This document shows, piece after piece, positions 24,164 to 32,650 of a DNA stretch of 44,965 bases. The DNA is from JBFMGS01 sp040752635 (lineage in GTDB: Bacteria > Bacillota > SHA-98 > UBA4971). A program made the translations under genes and the position numbers. The number at the start of each line of letters is the position of its first letter. Position 1 is the stretch's first letter. The stretch lies in NCBI GenBank assembly GCA_040752635.1, contig JBFMGS010000013.1, positions 1 to 44,965 of the forward strand, written 5' to 3'. The notes below the pieces were generated by a model, which worked only from the letters and a program-made list of their open reading frames with translations, was not told where the DNA came from and made no database searches.

Positions 24164-25957
24164 ATGGGGCACGTCCGGCGGAAAGCAGAAGCGGCAGGGG
24201 CGTGTGTAACACCACCGAGCCACGTGTGCGGCGACTTGGTGACACGACGTGAGGTAACTGATAACCTGGACGAGCTTCTTGAGGTGCTGCCTCCGAAGAT
24301 CCGGGAAAGCCTCGAACGCCAGGGTAACATCGACGATCTACTTGAGATCGTGCTCGATCTTGGCAGACGACCTGAGGCCAGGTTTCCAGGTGGGAGGTTC
24401 GTATACCTCGACGAGAACCCGGCCAAGCGCGAGGATATCGAATTCCTGACAAAGCGCGTGGGCGCGTTCGGAAACGACAACCGGGCGGGCATTGAGCGCA
24501 CGCTTCATCGCATCTCGGGAATACGAAACCGCTACGGCGAGATCGTCGGCCTCACCTGCAGGATCGGCCGGGCGGTTTACGGCACCATCGATATCGTGCG
24601 GGACGTGGTGGAGCTAGGTAAGAGCATACTTTTGCTTGGCAAACCCGGTGTTGGCAAGACCACCCTTCTGCGTGAAGTGGCGCGTGTGCTCGCCGACGAG
24701 TTCAACAAGCGGGTAGTGGTTGTGGATACGTCCAACGAGATCGCGGGGGATGGGGACATCCCACACCCGGCGATAGGACGTGCCCGGCGAATGCAGGTGC
24801 CTGCGCCGGCGCGGCAGGCCGACGTTATGATCGAGGCGGTGGAGAACCACATGCCCGAGGTCATCGTCATCGACGAGATCGGCACAGAGGCAGAGGCCCA
24901 GGCGGCCAGAACCATCGCCGAGCGGGGCGTCCAGCTCATAGGCACTGCGCACGGCAACACCCTTGAGAACCTGGTCCTCAATCCTACGCTGTCGGACCTG
25001 GTGGGCGGTATACAGGCCGTGACCCTCGGCGACGAGGAGGCGCGGAAGCGAGGCACCCAGAAGACGGTCCTTGAGAGAAAAGCCCCGCCCACCTTCGACA
25101 TCGTTATCGAGATCAAGGACCGGGACAGCTTGGCTATTCATCGCGACGTGGCCCGAACGGTTGACCTGCTCCTGCGGGGGATTGAGCCGAGGCCCGAGGT
25201 GAGGCGCCGGTCGGTCGAAGGCGGGATCGAGGTGGTGCAGGAGAGCGATCTCGCCGAGCTTGTGGCGCGGGAGGAAGGGTTTATCGCGCGAGAGCCCTCA
25301 CCCTGGGAGGTGCGGCGCCGACGCCGAGAGGTGAGAGAGGCCCGACGCCGTATGCAACCCCAAGCCGGACCGGAGCTCGAGCCGAGGCTGGCCGGGCGGT
25401 CCCAGGGGGCCGAGTCGCCTGCATCAGGCGGTTTCGCGAAGGCGGGAGCGGCCGGAGCCGCCGATTCTGCGGGCGGCTTTCGCGAGGCCTCCGAGCAGCT
25501 AATCAAGGTGATGAAGCTGTATCCTTATGCGATCAGCCGAAACAAGCTTGAGCATGCCATTCGCGAGACCGGGCTGCCGGTCTTCATCTCCAAAGACCTG
25601 GGTCAGGCCGACGCCGTGCTGACTCTCAAGGGCCAGTACCGGAAGATGCCGAAGACGCTGCGCGAGGCCGAACACCGGGGGGTTCCGGTGCACATTATAC
25701 GCAGTAATACGATAAGCCAGATATCCGGTTTCCTGCGCAGCGCGTTCGACGGTGAGCGCGCCTTCACGGAAGCTCAAGCGCTCAAAGAGGCTGAGGACGC
25801 TCTGGCCAGGGTGATGTCTATGGCCAACCCGGTTGAGCTCAACCCTCAGAACGCATACGTGCGCAAGCTCCAACATGAGCTGGCCGAGAGAAACAAGGTG
25901 AAGTCAACGAGCATAGGGGCGGAACCGTACAGAAGAGTGGTCTACTATTTGGAGTAG
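24164..25957 (+). CDS. SpoIIIAA-like AAA ATPase with R3H domain
   Basis: A protein of up to 597 aa. The N-terminal region (LDELLEVLPPKIRESL) leads into a SpoIIIAA/Ycf45-like ATPase with Walker A LLLGKPGVGKTT (about 155-166) and Walker B VIVIDEIGTEAEAQAA plus QLIGTAHGNTLENL. A basic, Arg-rich linker and a Gly/Ala-rich segment follow (about 385-445). The end is a C-terminal domain closing with an R3H single-strand nucleic-acid-binding motif (RKLQHELAERNKVKSTSIG, then EPYRRVV). It is probably a cytoplasmic nucleic-acid-associated ATPase of unknown role. The ATG at 24164 lacks a close Shine-Dalgarno; a GTG at about 24239 is possible. It occupies the tmk position of the B. subtilis block. Confidence 0.8.
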   Translation: MGHVRRKAEAAGACVTPPSHVCGDLVTRREVTDNLDELLEVLPPKIRESLERQGNIDDLLEIVLDLGRRPEARFPGGRFVYLDENPAKREDIEFLTKRVGAFGNDNRAGIERTLHRISGIRNRYGEIVGLTCRIGRAVYGTIDIVRDVVELGKSILLLGKPGVGKTTLLREVARVLADEFNKRVVVVDTSNEIAGDGDIPHPAIGRARRMQVPAPARQADVMIEAVENHMPEVIVIDEIGTEAEAQAARTIAERGVQLIGTAHGNTLENLVLNPTLSDLVGGIQAVTLGDEEARKRGTQKTVLERKAPPTFDIVIEIKDRDSLAIHRDVARTVDLLLRGIEPRPEVRRRSVEGGIEVVQESDLAELVAREEGFIAREPSPWEVRRRRREVREARRRMQPQAGPELEPRLAGRSQGAESPASGGFAKAGAAGAADSAGGFREASEQLIKVMKLYPYAISRNKLEHAIRETGLPVFISKDLGQADAVLTLKGQYRKMPKTLREAEHRGVPVHIIRSNTISQISGFLRSAFDGERAFTEAQALKEAEDALARVMSMANPVELNPQNAYVRKLQHELAERNKVKSTSIGAEPYRRVVYYLE

Positions 25958-26020
25958 CTACGTAAGGAAATTGCGAGGAAGAAATCCCTTGGTTAGATTG
26001 GATCCAGAGGGGGATCGGGC

Positions 26021-26350
26021 ATGAAGCTTGTGATAGCCGTCGTACAGGATCAGGATGCGTCCCCGCTCATGGATATGCTGGTGGACCGCGGCTTCAGAGC
26101 GACGAAGCTTGCCACCACGGGGGGATTCTTGAGGCAGGGCAACACCACTCTGCTCATTGGCACAGAGGATGAAGACGTTGAAGATGTGGTTGAGATTATA
26201 AAGTCGGTATGCAGATGGAGGACCCAGCTTATTCCCCCCATGTCCGTGGTGGGACGGTCGGTCGAGTCTTATGTGGGTCAGCCTGTCGAGGTGCCGGTCG
26301 GTGGGGCCACGATTTTCGTCCTCGACGTTACGAGGTTCGAGAAGATCTGA
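26021..26350 (+). CDS. darA: Cyclic-di-AMP receptor DarA (YaaQ/PstA)
   Basis: A 109-aa PII-like protein that binds c-di-AMP as a trimer. It has the family N-terminus MKLVIAVVQDQDASPLMDML, the GFRATKLATTGGFLRQGNTTLLIG ligand region, and the C-terminal GGATIFVLDVTRFEK. In B. subtilis yaaQ lies between tmk and yaaR-holB, matching the order here with holB next. GAGGGGGATC precedes the ATG. Confidence 0.93.
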   Translation: MKLVIAVVQDQDASPLMDMLVDRGFRATKLATTGGFLRQGNTTLLIGTEDEDVEDVVEIIKSVCRWRTQLIPPMSVVGRSVESYVGQPVEVPVGGATIFVLDVTRFEKI

Positions 26351-26368
26351 GAAGGTGTGAGGTTACCA

Positions 26369-27505
26369 GTGCCAGCTCGTAAGCAGGCCAGGGCAACCAT
26401 GACACAGCCGGGCGCGCGGTCGGGCGCGGCGGGGTCGCGCGGCGCCCGCATTGGCGGGGCGCCGGCGCCCGCGAGTGCTCAGCGAGCAACGCAACTACCC
26501 GCACTTGCCGTCGGCGGGGTGAGCCGGGCGCTCGCCGGGGCCCTCGCGACAGGCCGCATCGGGCATGCGTACCTTCTTGTCGCCCTGTCGCAGGGTCTTC
26601 CTGCTCATGAAGATGGGCACAGCATGGCAACCGCGGCGGCGCTGTCGTTCGCGAGGCGACTCAACTGCGAATGCCCGGTCGGGGACATCGCCTGTGGCAA
26701 GTGCCTTTCCTGCCGGCTCGTTGACGATGGAAACCACCCCGATGTTCGGATCGTGGCACCTGACGGTCTATCCATCAAGATCGACCAGGTCCGCGAAGTC
26801 AAGAAGGACATGAGCTTCAAGCCGCGCAGAGCCGGCGGTTTCCGGGTAACGATCGTGGAGAATGCGGAGAGGATGACGCTCGAGGCGCAGAACAGCTTAC
26901 TTAAGCTGCTGGAAGAGCCACCCGAGAACACCGTGTTCCTCCTGGTCACGGCGAATCCGTCCGGGCTGCTGCCCACGGTGAGGTCGAGGTGTCAGTTCAT
27001 CCGGGTGTGTGGCGGAGAGACCAGAACGCAAGAAAGGTTCTGGGAGTTCCTGGGTTTGGTGAGGCGCGCCCGAACGTTATCACCGCTGGACGTGCTGATG
27101 GAGGCGGAGGCCGTCGAGCGCAGGCTGCACGCGGGCGAGGCGGCTGACCAGCCCAGGCGGCAGCTAGAAGCTGCGCTCGTAGCGGCTGTCATGTGGTACA
27201 GGGACGTGCTGGTGTTCAAGACCACCGGCGATGCGCAGTTAGCGTGCGCGGCTGACCCGTCGCAGTTAGCGTGTGCGACCACCGACGCGGCGATTTCAGG
27301 CAATAGGATGCTGGAACTTGAAAGAGATGCGCGTTCGTACGAAACGGATGAGATCATCTGCATTATCGACCGAATAGAGGAGGCACGGCGACAAGTCAGG
27401 AAAAACGCCAATACCCGGCTCGTCCTGGAGGCTATGCTCTTCGCGCTACGCGCTAAGAAGGGTCGGGCATTAAGGGAGGACAGGCGCGCTGGATTGGTAA
27501 AGTGA
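26369..27505 (+). CDS. holB: DNA polymerase III delta-prime subunit, HolB
   Basis: A 378-aa clamp-loader subunit. Seen in it: RIGHAYLL, a four-Cys zinc module (CECPVGDIACGKCLSC), KIDQVREVKKDMSFKP, NSLLKLLEEPPENTVFLLVT and the SRC motif in TVRSRCQFIRV. The P-loop region, usually GPxGxGK in Firmicutes, reads ALSQGLPAHEDGHSM, so ATP binding is lost, as known for E. coli delta-prime. A low-complexity Ala/Gly-rich extension precedes the domain. The GTG at 26369 is favoured (GAGGT 5 nt upstream) over the GTG at 26357. Within the gene, CGCAGTTAGCGTG occurs twice 36 nt apart, in frame. It overlaps ricT upstream sequence. Confidence 0.85.
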   Translation: MPARKQARATMTQPGARSGAAGSRGARIGGAPAPASAQRATQLPALAVGGVSRALAGALATGRIGHAYLLVALSQGLPAHEDGHSMATAAALSFARRLNCECPVGDIACGKCLSCRLVDDGNHPDVRIVAPDGLSIKIDQVREVKKDMSFKPRRAGGFRVTIVENAERMTLEAQNSLLKLLEEPPENTVFLLVTANPSGLLPTVRSRCQFIRVCGGETRTQERFWEFLGLVRRARTLSPLDVLMEAEAVERRLHAGEAADQPRRQLEAALVAAVMWYRDVLVFKTTGDAQLACAADPSQLACATTDAAISGNRMLELERDARSYETDEIICIIDRIEEARRQVRKNANTRLVLEAMLFALRAKKGRALREDRRAGLVK

Positions 27506-27522
27506 GAGGGAGTCTAGAAGCC

Positions 27523-28698
27523 ATGTTTAACGTGGTTGGCGTGAGGTTCAGAAGCGCGGGGAAGGTCTACTATTTCGACCCCGGAGACATAGAGCTTTCC
27601 GAAGGAGATAAGGTGATAGTAGAGACAGTTCGTGGGCTGGAGTGCGGAGAGGTGGTTGTAGAACCAAGGCCCGTGCCGGAGGAAGAGATAACGCAGCCGC
27701 TCAGGAAAGTGGTTCGAAAGGCAAGCCCTGAAGACGAGGCTACGGTTGAGGCGAATAGAGAAAAGGAGCGCAAGGCGTTTAAGATTGGGCTTGAGAAAAT
27801 CGCAGTGCACGGCCTGCCGATGAAACTTGTGGACGTGGAGTATACCTTCGACGGCAGTAAGATCATTTTCTTCTTCACTGCCGATGGGCGGGTGGATTTC
27901 CGGGAACTCGTGAAGGACCTGGCAGGCGTGTTTCGCACCCGCATCGAGTTACGCCAAATAGGCGTCAGGGACGAGGCAAAAATGCTTGGAGGCTTGGGGC
28001 CCTGCGGGAGACCGCTTTGCTGTGCGACGTTCCTCAAGGATTTTGAGCCGGTATCTATCCGGATGGCAAAGGATCAGAACCTGTCGCTGAACCCCACGAA
28101 GATTTCGGGGATATGCGGTAGGCTCATGTGTTGCCTGAAATACGAGCACTGCGTATACAAAGACCTGCGGCAGGATCTCCCTCCCGTGGGGAGCGAGATC
28201 GATACCGGGGCGGGCGTTGGAAAAGTTGTTGAGCTGGATGTTCTGAAAGGAATCGCCACGGTCAAGATGCCGGACGGGAAGACAGTACACGTTGACGTGC
28301 GCAGCTCCGGGGCCTGTTGTTACAACCGAGGGCGAAAGGACGAGATCGGGCCGTGCAAAGTCAGGATGCTGTGCGAAGCTGCCAATAAGAACGGGTCTGG
28401 AGAAGACGGAACCGACGACACAAGCGAGGACCTGGCCCGGGAGAGTGGGAACGGTACAACGGCGATTCAGGTGAATGGTGCGGACGGCGCACCCGGGCAC
28501 CCAGGGCAAACGGCAACTGCAGGGACGGAACGACAAAGGCAGAGCAAGAAGGCCAGGAGGCGCCGCCGGCGTCAAAAGAGCCACAAGACAGCGGCACCAA
28601 TCGGTTCGCGACGGGTTGCGGCCACGCAGAAGCCGAGTTCCAGGGTGGCCGGTAGCGGCGCCGGCCGGCGTACTGGCACGAACGGCACCGGCAGGTGA
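27523..28698 (+). CDS. ricT: PSP1-domain protein RicT (YaaT)
   Basis: A 391-aa RicT/YaaT-type protein. In B. subtilis it forms the iron-sulfur RicAFT complex that directs RNase Y and supports sporulation and competence. It has the N-terminal FNVVGVRFRSAGKVYYFDPGD, and the PSP1 core with GPCGRPLCCATFLKDFEPVS and ISGICGRLMCCLKYEH Cys clusters (about 150-210). The last 100 residues are polar and strongly basic (KKARRRRRRQKSHK), unusual in length and perhaps RNA-binding. The ATG at 27523 matches the family N-terminus and has GAGGGAG upstream; a GTG overlapping the holB stop is the alternative. Confidence 0.9.
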   Translation: MFNVVGVRFRSAGKVYYFDPGDIELSEGDKVIVETVRGLECGEVVVEPRPVPEEEITQPLRKVVRKASPEDEATVEANREKERKAFKIGLEKIAVHGLPMKLVDVEYTFDGSKIIFFFTADGRVDFRELVKDLAGVFRTRIELRQIGVRDEAKMLGGLGPCGRPLCCATFLKDFEPVSIRMAKDQNLSLNPTKISGICGRLMCCLKYEHCVYKDLRQDLPPVGSEIDTGAGVGKVVELDVLKGIATVKMPDGKTVHVDVRSSGACCYNRGRKDEIGPCKVRMLCEAANKNGSGEDGTDDTSEDLARESGNGTTAIQVNGADGAPGHPGQTATAGTERQRQSKKARRRRRRQKSHKTAAPIGSRRVAATQKPSSRVAGSGAGRRTGTNGTGR

Positions 28699-29432
28699 TC
28701 GCCGTGGGCCAACCAGGAACTCTTTATATATGCGGCACACCCATTGGCAACCTGGAGGACATAACAGCCAGGGCTCTTCGGGTACTCCGCAACGTTGATC
28801 TTGTGGCTGCTGAAGATACCAGGCGCACCAGGAAGCTTCTCGCCCACTATGAGATCGGGACCAGGATGATAAGCTACCACGAGCACAACGAGTTTTCGCG
28901 GACGCCCGAGATCCTGGAGATCCTGGAGAGCGGACGCGATGTAGCCCTCGTGTCTGACGCCGGAATGCCGGGGATCTCCGACCCGGGCACGTATCTCATC
29001 GAGCACGCCTTGTCAGCGGGTATACCTGTAGTGCCGGTGCCCGGGCCGTCTGCAGTTCTTGCTGCGCTCGTGGTATCCGGGTTCCCGGCGGATGAGTTCA
29101 CATTTGTCGGCTTTCTGCCCAGGAAAGGTAGGCAACGTAGGGAGGCCCTCGAGCGTCTGGCGGTAGAGAACAGGGTGGTCGTGCTTTACGAGTCCCCCCA
29201 CAGGCTTGCCAGGACTCTCTCAGACCTGCATGGCGTTATTGGCGGCGACCGGAGGGTTGCTGTTGCGCGGGAGCTCACAAAGGTCCACGAGGAAGTAGTC
29301 CGCGGAACGCTCACGGAGGTGCTGGCGCTTTTCAGTACCAGAAAGGTTAAGGGCGAGATAACGGTAGTGATAGACGCACCCAGCGCATCTCCGGGCGCAG
29401 GTAAAACAAAAACGGGGGACGCCTTCAAATGA
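28695..29432 (+). CDS. rsmI: 16S rRNA (cytidine-2'-O)-methyltransferase RsmI
   Basis: A 245-aa SAM-dependent methyltransferase of the tetrapyrrole methylase fold that modifies C1402 of 16S rRNA. Motifs: LYICGTPIGNLEDITARAL, VAAEDTRRTRKLL, ISYHEHNE, VALVSDAGMPGISDPG and VPVPGPSAVLAALVVSG. It is about 40 residues shorter than typical RsmI, lacking the small C-terminal helical region. The GTG start overlaps the ricT stop (GTGA); a GTG three codons later is possible. Confidence 0.94.
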   Translation: MIAVGQPGTLYICGTPIGNLEDITARALRVLRNVDLVAAEDTRRTRKLLAHYEIGTRMISYHEHNEFSRTPEILEILESGRDVALVSDAGMPGISDPGTYLIEHALSAGIPVVPVPGPSAVLAALVVSGFPADEFTFVGFLPRKGRQRREALERLAVENRVVVLYESPHRLARTLSDLHGVIGGDRRVAVARELTKVHEEVVRGTLTEVLALFSTRKVKGEITVVIDAPSASPGAGKTKTGDAFK

Positions 29433-29447
29433 CAGACGGCGCCCCCC
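29404..29447 (-). terminator. Intrinsic terminator for abrB
   Basis: Read on the minus strand, a 10-bp stem with one mismatch (arms 29447-29438 and 29423-29414) is followed by a T-rich tail at 29413-29404 (GTTTTTGTTTT). It lies just after the abrB stop and overlaps the 3' end of rsmI, so it can also slow the opposing transcript. Confidence 0.75.
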
Positions 29448-29474
29448 ATAGCCAGACGATTCGACGACCGCATC

Positions 29475-29720
29475 TCAAATGAGGCCCTTCATCTCCTCAA
29501 GGCAGTCCCGACAGATGTTCTTGTCCCTAAAGATCTTGATGTTATCAGCGTTGCCGCAGAAAATGCAGGCCGGCTCATACTTCTTCAATATGATCTTCTC
29601 ACCGTCAACATAGATTTCGAGAGCGTCTTTCTCCTCGATTTGTAGAGTCCTGCGAAGCTCGATCGGAATTACAACACGACCTAGTTCATCAACTTTGCGT
29701 ACAATACCCGTAGACTTCAT
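29475..29720 (-). CDS. abrB: AbrB-family transition-state regulator with zinc ribbon
   Basis: An 81-aa DNA-binding protein. The N-terminal swapped-hairpin domain (MKSTGIVRKVDELGRVVIPI, ELRRTLQIEEKDALEIYVDG) is almost identical to B. subtilis AbrB. The C-terminal multimerisation segment is replaced by a two-CxxC zinc ribbon (CIFCGNADNIKIFRDKNICRDC), a form common in Clostridia. It represses post-exponential genes, including early sporulation genes, in model species. The ATG at 29720 has GGGGGGAG upstream; a longer in-frame start is disfavoured. It is transcribed against the block from its own promoter. Confidence 0.92.
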   Translation of the reverse strand: MKSTGIVRKVDELGRVVIPIELRRTLQIEEKDALEIYVDGEKIILKKYEPACIFCGNADNIKIFRDKNICRDCLEEMKGLI

Positions 29721-29765
29721 GTCGTTAGCTCCCCCCTTTGCAGGCTTCGACAGTTTCCTGCACCC

Positions 29766-29794
29766 ACTATACTTTATTTTCCAAGGCAAGTCAA
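29766..29794 (-). promoter_or_regulatory. Sigma-A promoter for abrB
   Basis: On the minus strand TTGACT (29794-29789), a 17-nt spacer and TATAGT (29771-29766) lie about 45 nt upstream of the abrB ATG. Confidence 0.75.
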
Positions 29795-30174
29795 GCCTCC
29801 GTTTATATTTTTTCCCTCATCTGGCAGAAGACGCGTAATTGCGTAGAATATAAAACAGAAAGGCAGCAGGCCTGCCAACGGCCTCCCTGACAGTGCGAGA
29901 CTGGTGCATGTGTATACATGTATAGCACGAGATGAAGGTGGGACAGGCATGACCTCAATGCAGCCGGGCAGACTGGTGAAGGAAGAGGTAGGCGGTCCAC
30001 GCAGGCTTGACACCTGCTGCCATCTCGGGATATATTGAGGGCAACGGTGGCAGCGCTTCCAGGCTGCAGCACGGCTCGCGAAGAGTCTAAGAAACCTTAG
30101 GGTCCGTGGTTCAAGGAGCAGGTTACTTGCACAGAATAGCACTGGAGAACCAGGAGGCAAATGCGAGAGGCGGG
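29795..30174. other. Divergent intergenic region, abrB / metG
   Basis: About 380 bases. The notable element is an exact 12-bp palindrome, TATACATGTATA at 29913-29924, which could be an operator. I find no T-box consensus and no S-box that would explain metG control, and no supported gene. Confidence 0.4.
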
Positions 30175-32214
30175 GTGTTCCACGTGGAAAGATACTACCT
30201 TACGACAGCTATTGATTACATTAATGCCGAGCCGCATATGGGCCACGCCTACGAGAAAATAGCGGCTGACGTGATAGCGCGCTTTAAGAGGCTGGCCGGG
30301 TATGACACCTTCTTCCTGACGGGGACCGATGAGCACAGCCTCAACGTGGCGAGACAGGCTGAAAAGGAAGGGGTGTCTCCAAAGGAATTCTGCGACCGGA
30401 TGTCGGCGCTGTTCGTGCGGCTATGTAGTAAGCTGAATATCAGCTACGATCGCTTCATCAGGACGACCGACGAGGACCACATCGCCACGGTCCGCGACAT
30501 CGTACGCCGTATCAAAGAGAGAGGACATATCTACCAGGGCACCTACTCAGGGCCCTACTGCGTGTCGTGCGAGAGATTTGTGGAGGAAGGGGACCTTGTA
30601 GATGGTCGGTGCCCCTTGCACCCCAGCCGCGAGCTGGAGTGGGTTGAAGAGAAGAACTACTTCTTTGCGCTCTCCAGATTCCAGGAACCTCTGCTCCGCC
30701 ACGTTGAGGAGCATCCCGAGTTCATCCTGCCTGCGACAAGGCGAAACGAGGTCGTAAACAGGATACGTGAGGGGCTCCAGGACGTAAGCATATCCCGGTC
30801 CACCCTGGCCTGGGGTGTGCCGTTTCCGGAAGAGATCGATCCCAACCAGGTCGTGTACGTGTGGTTCGACGCGCTTATCAACTATGTAACCGGGGCGGGC
30901 TACGTGCCCGGCACGGATGACTTCGGAAAGTGGTGGCCCGCCGACCTTCACCTCATCGGCAAAGACATCACCTGGTTTCACTGCGTGATCTGGCCGGCCA
31001 CCCTCATGGCAGCGGACATCCCCCTTCCGAAGACTGTGTTCGGTCACGGGTTTATTACGTTGGGAGGGCGCAGGATGTCGAAGTCCGAGGGAATCGTGGT
31101 GGACCCGATGAAGCTAGCGGACAGCCTCGGCGCGGACCCGCTGCGGTACTACCTCATGAAGGCGGTGCCCTTTGGTCAAGATGGTGACTTCTCGCTTGAA
31201 GGCCTTGCCGAGACCTACAACGCAGACCTCGCCAACGACCTTGGCAACCTCCTGAACCGCACCACGGCGATGATGGAGAAGTACTTCGGCGGGCGCGTTC
31301 CGGCTCCTGAGGCGAAAGCACCCCTGGACACGGACCTCGTAGACCTCGCGGCGAGCGTCACGCGCCGCGCGCACGAACTCATGGAAGAGCTTGACCCCAC
31401 CAGCGCCCTCGTCGAGATATGGCGCCTCGTTGGCGCGGCGAACAAGTATATCGAAGACGCTGCCCCGTGGGCTTTGGCGCGCGAGGGGCAAAGAGGACGT
31501 CTTGCGACGGTCATGTTCAACCTTGCTGACGCCCTCGCGAGGATCGCGGTGATGGCAAGCCCGTTCATCCCTGATGCCGCCGGGAGGATCTGGACATCGC
31601 TGGGACTCGATGGCACGCCTCAAAATGCGCGGTGGGGCGGCACCATCGACGTCGGGAGGCTTTTGCAGGGGGCGAGGCTGAGGCGCCAGGGGCCGCTGTT
31701 TCCCCGGCTTGATGCGGAAGCCTCGGACCTTGTGAGGGGAGAGTTCCGCCTGGCAGAGCTCGCTCAGGATAAGAAGAAAAACGGTAATAGCGCTCAAGCT
31801 GCTCGGGCTGGTGGACCGGGCACACCAGGGGCGGAAGCTGTGACAGTGACAGGGTCGCAACAAGAGGAGGCAACGCCCACCGATACTCTGATATCTATAG
31901 AGGAGTTCGCCAGGCTGGACCTGCGTGTGGCGAAAGTCCTGGCTGCAGAGAGAGTCGAAGGCACAGACAAACTCTTGAAGCTCGACGTTGACCTCGGAAC
32001 GGAGAAACGCCAGGTTGTTGCGGGCATCGCAAAGCACTACACCCCTGAGGATCTCGTCGGCAAGCAGATAGTTGTCGTTGCCAATCTCAAGCCCGCCAGG
32101 TTGCGGGGTGTCGTATCCCAGGGCATGCTTCTCGCCGGGTCCACTCCTGATACATCGCAACTTGCTGTGGTCACGACGGATCGTGAGCTGCCCCTGGGAT
32201 CTAAAGTCCGCTAG
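30175..32214 (+). CDS. metG: Methionyl-tRNA synthetase
   Basis: A class I synthetase of about 679 aa that charges tRNA-Met. The HIGH motif is HMGH (NAEPHMGHAYEK), KMSKS is RMSKS (GGRRMSKSEG), a Cys-containing connective peptide (YCVSCERFVEEGDL, RCPLHP) is present, and TGTDEHSLNV is typical. A C-terminal EMAP/Trbp111-type tRNA-binding domain follows a Gly/Ala linker (FARLDLRVAKVLAAERVEGT, VVVANLKPARLRGVVSQGM). The GTG at 30175 is chosen from GAGAGG upstream and family start; the GTG at 30184 is nearly as good, and frame openness upstream is not evidence of coding. Its order before tatD matches B. subtilis metS-yabD. Confidence 0.94.
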   Translation: MFHVERYYLTTAIDYINAEPHMGHAYEKIAADVIARFKRLAGYDTFFLTGTDEHSLNVARQAEKEGVSPKEFCDRMSALFVRLCSKLNISYDRFIRTTDEDHIATVRDIVRRIKERGHIYQGTYSGPYCVSCERFVEEGDLVDGRCPLHPSRELEWVEEKNYFFALSRFQEPLLRHVEEHPEFILPATRRNEVVNRIREGLQDVSISRSTLAWGVPFPEEIDPNQVVYVWFDALINYVTGAGYVPGTDDFGKWWPADLHLIGKDITWFHCVIWPATLMAADIPLPKTVFGHGFITLGGRRMSKSEGIVVDPMKLADSLGADPLRYYLMKAVPFGQDGDFSLEGLAETYNADLANDLGNLLNRTTAMMEKYFGGRVPAPEAKAPLDTDLVDLAASVTRRAHELMEELDPTSALVEIWRLVGAANKYIEDAAPWALAREGQRGRLATVMFNLADALARIAVMASPFIPDAAGRIWTSLGLDGTPQNARWGGTIDVGRLLQGARLRRQGPLFPRLDAEASDLVRGEFRLAELAQDKKKNGNSAQAARAGGPGTPGAEAVTVTGSQQEEATPTDTLISIEEFARLDLRVAKVLAAERVEGTDKLLKLDVDLGTEKRQVVAGIAKHYTPEDLVGKQIVVVANLKPARLRGVVSQGMLLAGSTPDTSQLAVVTTDRELPLGSKVR

Positions 32215-32225
32215 GTCAATTAGCA

Positions 32226-32352
32226 GTAGGCGGACGGATTCAAAACGCCGCCTCGTGCAAGCACCGGCAACTCCTGACAAAGCATAGGAAGACAACGGTC
32301 TGGTCCACTCCGACCTGATAATATGGTACAGAACTGGACAGCGCGCCACATG
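32226..32352. repeat. 127-bp direct repeat, left copy (scaffold edge)
   Basis: Identical over 127 bases to 32453-32579. It ends exactly where the N run begins. The length equals a common maximum assembler k-mer, so it is best read as the same contig end written twice. Confidence 0.9.
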
Positions 32353-32452
32353 NNNNNNNNNNNNNNNNNNNNNNNNNNNNNNNNNNNNNNNNNNNNNNNN
32401 NNNNNNNNNNNNNNNNNNNNNNNNNNNNNNNNNNNNNNNNNNNNNNNNNNNN
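32353..32452. other. Assembly gap of exactly 100 N
   Basis: One hundred unknown bases between two identical 127-bp flanks. The round number is a scaffolding default, so the true distance is unknown and may be zero, with the flanks overlapping. Confidence 0.97.
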
Positions 32453-32579
32453 GTAGGCGGACGGATTCAAAACGCCGCCTCGTGCAAGCACCGGCAACTC
32501 CTGACAAAGCATAGGAAGACAACGGTCTGGTCCACTCCGACCTGATAATATGGTACAGAACTGGACAGCGCGCCACATG
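32453..32579. repeat. 127-bp direct repeat, right copy (scaffold edge)
   Basis: Exact copy of 32226-32352, beginning at the first base after the N run. It lies between metG and tatD and encodes nothing I can support. Confidence 0.9.
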
Positions 32580-32650
32580 GGCCGCTTCGGAGCAACCCGT
32601 GGGGGGTGCTGCTAAAAAGGTGTTCGCATTTGGGTGAGACGACTACCGGC

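Noticed and set aside
29795..30174. T-box or S-box leader upstream of metG
   Set aside because: The T-box consensus for pairing to the tRNA end is not found, nor an S-box core; only an unrelated palindrome is visible.
32226..32579. Genuine duplicated repeat or mobile-element ends
   Set aside because: Perfect identity over exactly 127 bases on both sides of exactly 100 N is better explained by contig-end overlap.
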